A DNA stretch of 6,649 nt from assembly GCA_005888675.1 (NCBI GenBank), contig VBBA01000204.1, forward strand, positions 1-6,649, read 5' to 3'. Below, one piece after another: positions 5,942 through 6,649 of this stretch; the first letter of the stretch is position 1; every line of letters begins with the position of its first letter. The notes under the pieces are model-generated. The model saw only the letters and a list, made by a program, of their open reading frames with translations. It was not told where the DNA came from and ran no database searches. A program made the translations under genes and the position numbers. Source of the DNA: Candidatus Bathyarchaeota archaeon. GTDB taxonomy: Archaea > Thermoproteota > Bathyarchaeia > 40CM-2-53-6.

Positions 5942-6144
5942 TTTCTTACCCTCCGCCGACTCTTACTCATTGGTCGAGCATTCCTCAGCCGCACAACCAC
6001 CCTCACTCCATCCCCAAGATTCAACAGTGAACCGCACAATTCCGTAAGTGCCTCCACAATCATATCCTCGCGCTCTTTCCCACTCAGTCTTCTCTCTTGA
6101 TCCGAAGTTTGAAGGTCCGGGGAAAACTCACTCTTGGCCTTCAT
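5938..6144 (-). CDS. Small uncharacterised protein, third visible gene of the minus-strand run
   Basis: A 68-residue protein, not recognised. It has a charged head with FSPDLQTSDQERRLSGKERED, a helix DMIVEALTELCGSLLNLG, a strand GVRVVVRLR, and a very basic tail MSKSRRRVRK that could contact nucleic acid. There is no signal peptide or membrane segment. The ATG at 6144 shares its A with the upstream TGA (TGATG). A TTG at 6147 would add one Met. Its own TGA overlaps the ATG of the RHH gene (ATGA), so the three proteins are probably made together. The helix-strand part aligns with a similar stretch in the preceding gene product (8 identities in 25, mostly conservative otherwise). The tail and head are unrelated. 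Function unknown. Confidence 0.6.
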   Translation of the reverse strand: MKAKSEFSPDLQTSDQERRLSGKEREDMIVEALTELCGSLLNLGDGVRVVVRLRNARPMSKSRRRVRK

Positions 6145-6347
6145 CAAAGCCTATTTTCCCCCGCTGTATCGTCGATGAAGAGTAGCAACCGAACTTCCGC
6201 CCCGATACTCGATAACGAAGTACTCAATGCCTCCAACACATTCACCACAGTGTCCGTCTTCTCGATTGGTGTGGCGGCGCTTATCCTGAGATACGCGGAC
6301 CAATCCACCTTTTCCGACTCATTTCTAACTTGAAGCAACAAGCCCAC
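6144..6347 (-). CDS. Uncharacterised small protein, probably the C-terminal part of a frameshifted gene
   Basis: From a GTG at 6347 this frame gives 67 residues: VGLLLQVRN, DWSAYLRIS, then TDTVVNVLEALSTSLSSIGAEVRLLLFID (helix plus strand), ending TAGENRL. The reading does not look like it starts at the GTG: the same frame stays open upstream to a TGA at 6419-6417 and gives coding-like AREYSGFYQ just before the Val, without any start codon. The frame of the neighbouring 6325-6501 reading covers the sequence before this. Joining the two by one base near 6388-6393 would give one protein of about 118 residues. It may be a true frameshift, an error in the sequence, or two overlapping genes with a 23-nt overlap. 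I prefer the joined reading. No family recognised. Confidence 0.5.
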   Translation of the reverse strand: MGLLLQVRNESEKVDWSAYLRISAATPIEKTDTVVNVLEALSTSLSSIGAEVRLLLFIDDTAGENRL

Positions 6348-6501
6348 CTGGTAGAATCCACTGTATTCTCGTGCCTGAGATAACCGCCGGGAAGAGGACG
6401 AACTGCCAAAGACGGCTCATTGTGAACCCTTTTTCGTAATCAGCGGTGGTGATCAAGAAGTGTATTCGGTTACTAGCGAATGAATCAATTTGTCGAAGCA
6501 T
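6325..6501 (-). CDS. Uncharacterised short reading frame, probable N-terminal part of the frameshifted gene
   Basis: From the ATG at 6501 this frame gives 58 residues: MLRQIDSFASNRIHFLITTADYE, then SRLWQFVLFPAVISGT, and then IQWILPGGLVASS to TAG. The part up to about residue 44 has a normal codon look; beyond that the other frame looks better. The ATG lies 10 nt after the TAG of the upstream gene. A GGAGG (6520-6516) is 14 nt upstream, with a perfect 13-nt palindrome exactly in between. A second ATG at 6420 with AAAAAGGG before it is also possible. No known family. The reading is shorter than typical gene calls and is supported mainly by position in the run and continuity with the next frame. 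Confidence 0.45.
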   Translation of the reverse strand: MLRQIDSFASNRIHFLITTADYEKGFTMSRLWQFVLFPAVISGTRIQWILPGGLVASS

Positions 6502-6511
6502 TAGCGAATCG

Positions 6512-6649
6512 CTAGCCTCCAGCTCGCGCTATCTCCTGAGCAGAATACTCCGGCTGCCTATCTCTCGTTTCAGATAGGTCAATCTCCCATTCTAGACGAT
6601 ACAGCGTATCATTCCCGCTAGTCTTGACTCCGACGATAGTCGCGACTTT
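6512..6649 (-). CDS. C-terminal end of an uncharacterised protein, cut by window edge
   Basis: The last 45 codons of a gene that starts beyond the window, ending TAG at 6514-6512. The residues are KVATIVGVKTSGNDTLYRLE, then WEIDLSETRDRQPEYSAQEI, then ARAGG. Two beta strands (ATIVGVKT, LYRLEWEIDL) and a hydrophilic tail are visible. The open frame, the ordered pattern and the short distance of 10 nt to the next ATG make it a real coding end rather than chance. I do not recognise the family. It is the first visible member of the minus-strand run. Confidence 0.5.
   Translation of the reverse strand, partial: KVATIVGVKTSGNDTLYRLEWEIDLSETRDRQPEYSAQEIARAGG

Noticed and set aside
6464..6514. TAGCGAAT direct repeats as an RHH operator
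   Set aside because: The copies fall in coding sequence and at a gene junction, not in a promoter gap; the operon's promoter is outside the window.
6557..6578. Perfect inverted repeat CCTATCT / AGATAGG with 8-nt loop
   Set aside because: It lies inside the partial coding region at 6512-6649 and is probably a coincidence of codons; no promoter or T-run is next to it.
1..6649. tRNA, rRNA, CRISPR array, insertion sequence or attachment site
   Set aside because: I saw no cloverleaf with a T-loop, no regular repeat-spacer series, no transposase or integrase motif, and no terminal repeats.

Overview
The window looks like soil or freshwater thaumarchaeal DNA (class Nitrososphaeria, Nitrososphaera-like ammonia oxidisers or relatives). 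This is inferred from four things. The HxlR-type regulator has the C-terminal shape common in that group. A secreted choice-of-anchor-P/post-COAP protein with an archaeal-style signal peptide is present. There is a short ribbon-helix-helix gene of a kind I associate with these genomes. Base composition is intermediate, T-tracts and TATA-like elements look archaeal, and many genes begin with TTG or GTG. Several genes (YdhG-like, DUF1697, DUF4336, CWC, GNAT, FkbM) belong to families widespread in soil bacteria, so an accessory region with lateral input is likely. Without a search the organism call stays an inference.

Left part, minus strand (1-1532): a DUF4336 metallo-beta-lactamase-like protein is followed closely by a small Cys-rich CWC protein (4 nt gap). 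After a 112-nt gap with a possible promoter come a small conserved protein with an ERxCCPFL motif and the N-terminus of a DUF1801/YdhG-like protein that runs off the window. Two cysteine-rich small proteins so close together hint at metal or redox chemistry, but this is not proven.

Middle left, plus strand (1564-3596): a DUF1697 gene and a GNAT acetyltransferase gene form a pair separated by one base. They diverge from the DUF4336 gene with only 31 bp between the starts. A perfect 9-bp inverted repeat follows. Next is a FkbM-type methyltransferase gene that is broken: the SAM-binding half is in one frame and the conserved IDVE...LEGA half is in another, and the linker between them is missing. 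A plus-strand hairpin with a T-run and a minus-strand T-tract lie in the convergent gap after it.

Middle right (3762-5582): a secreted two-domain protein on the minus strand diverges from an HxlR-family winged-helix regulator on the plus strand. About 310 bp separate them, with TATA-like elements and CCCTG repeats that could be an operator.

Right end, minus strand (5705-6649): a compact run of at least four small genes, mostly with overlapping or near-touching junctions. It starts beyond the window and ends with a ribbon-helix-helix protein. The first three are not recognised. Two of them share a helix-loop-strand pattern, and one appears split by a frameshift. This is the most likely place for an undescribed system, but the sequence gives no direct function.
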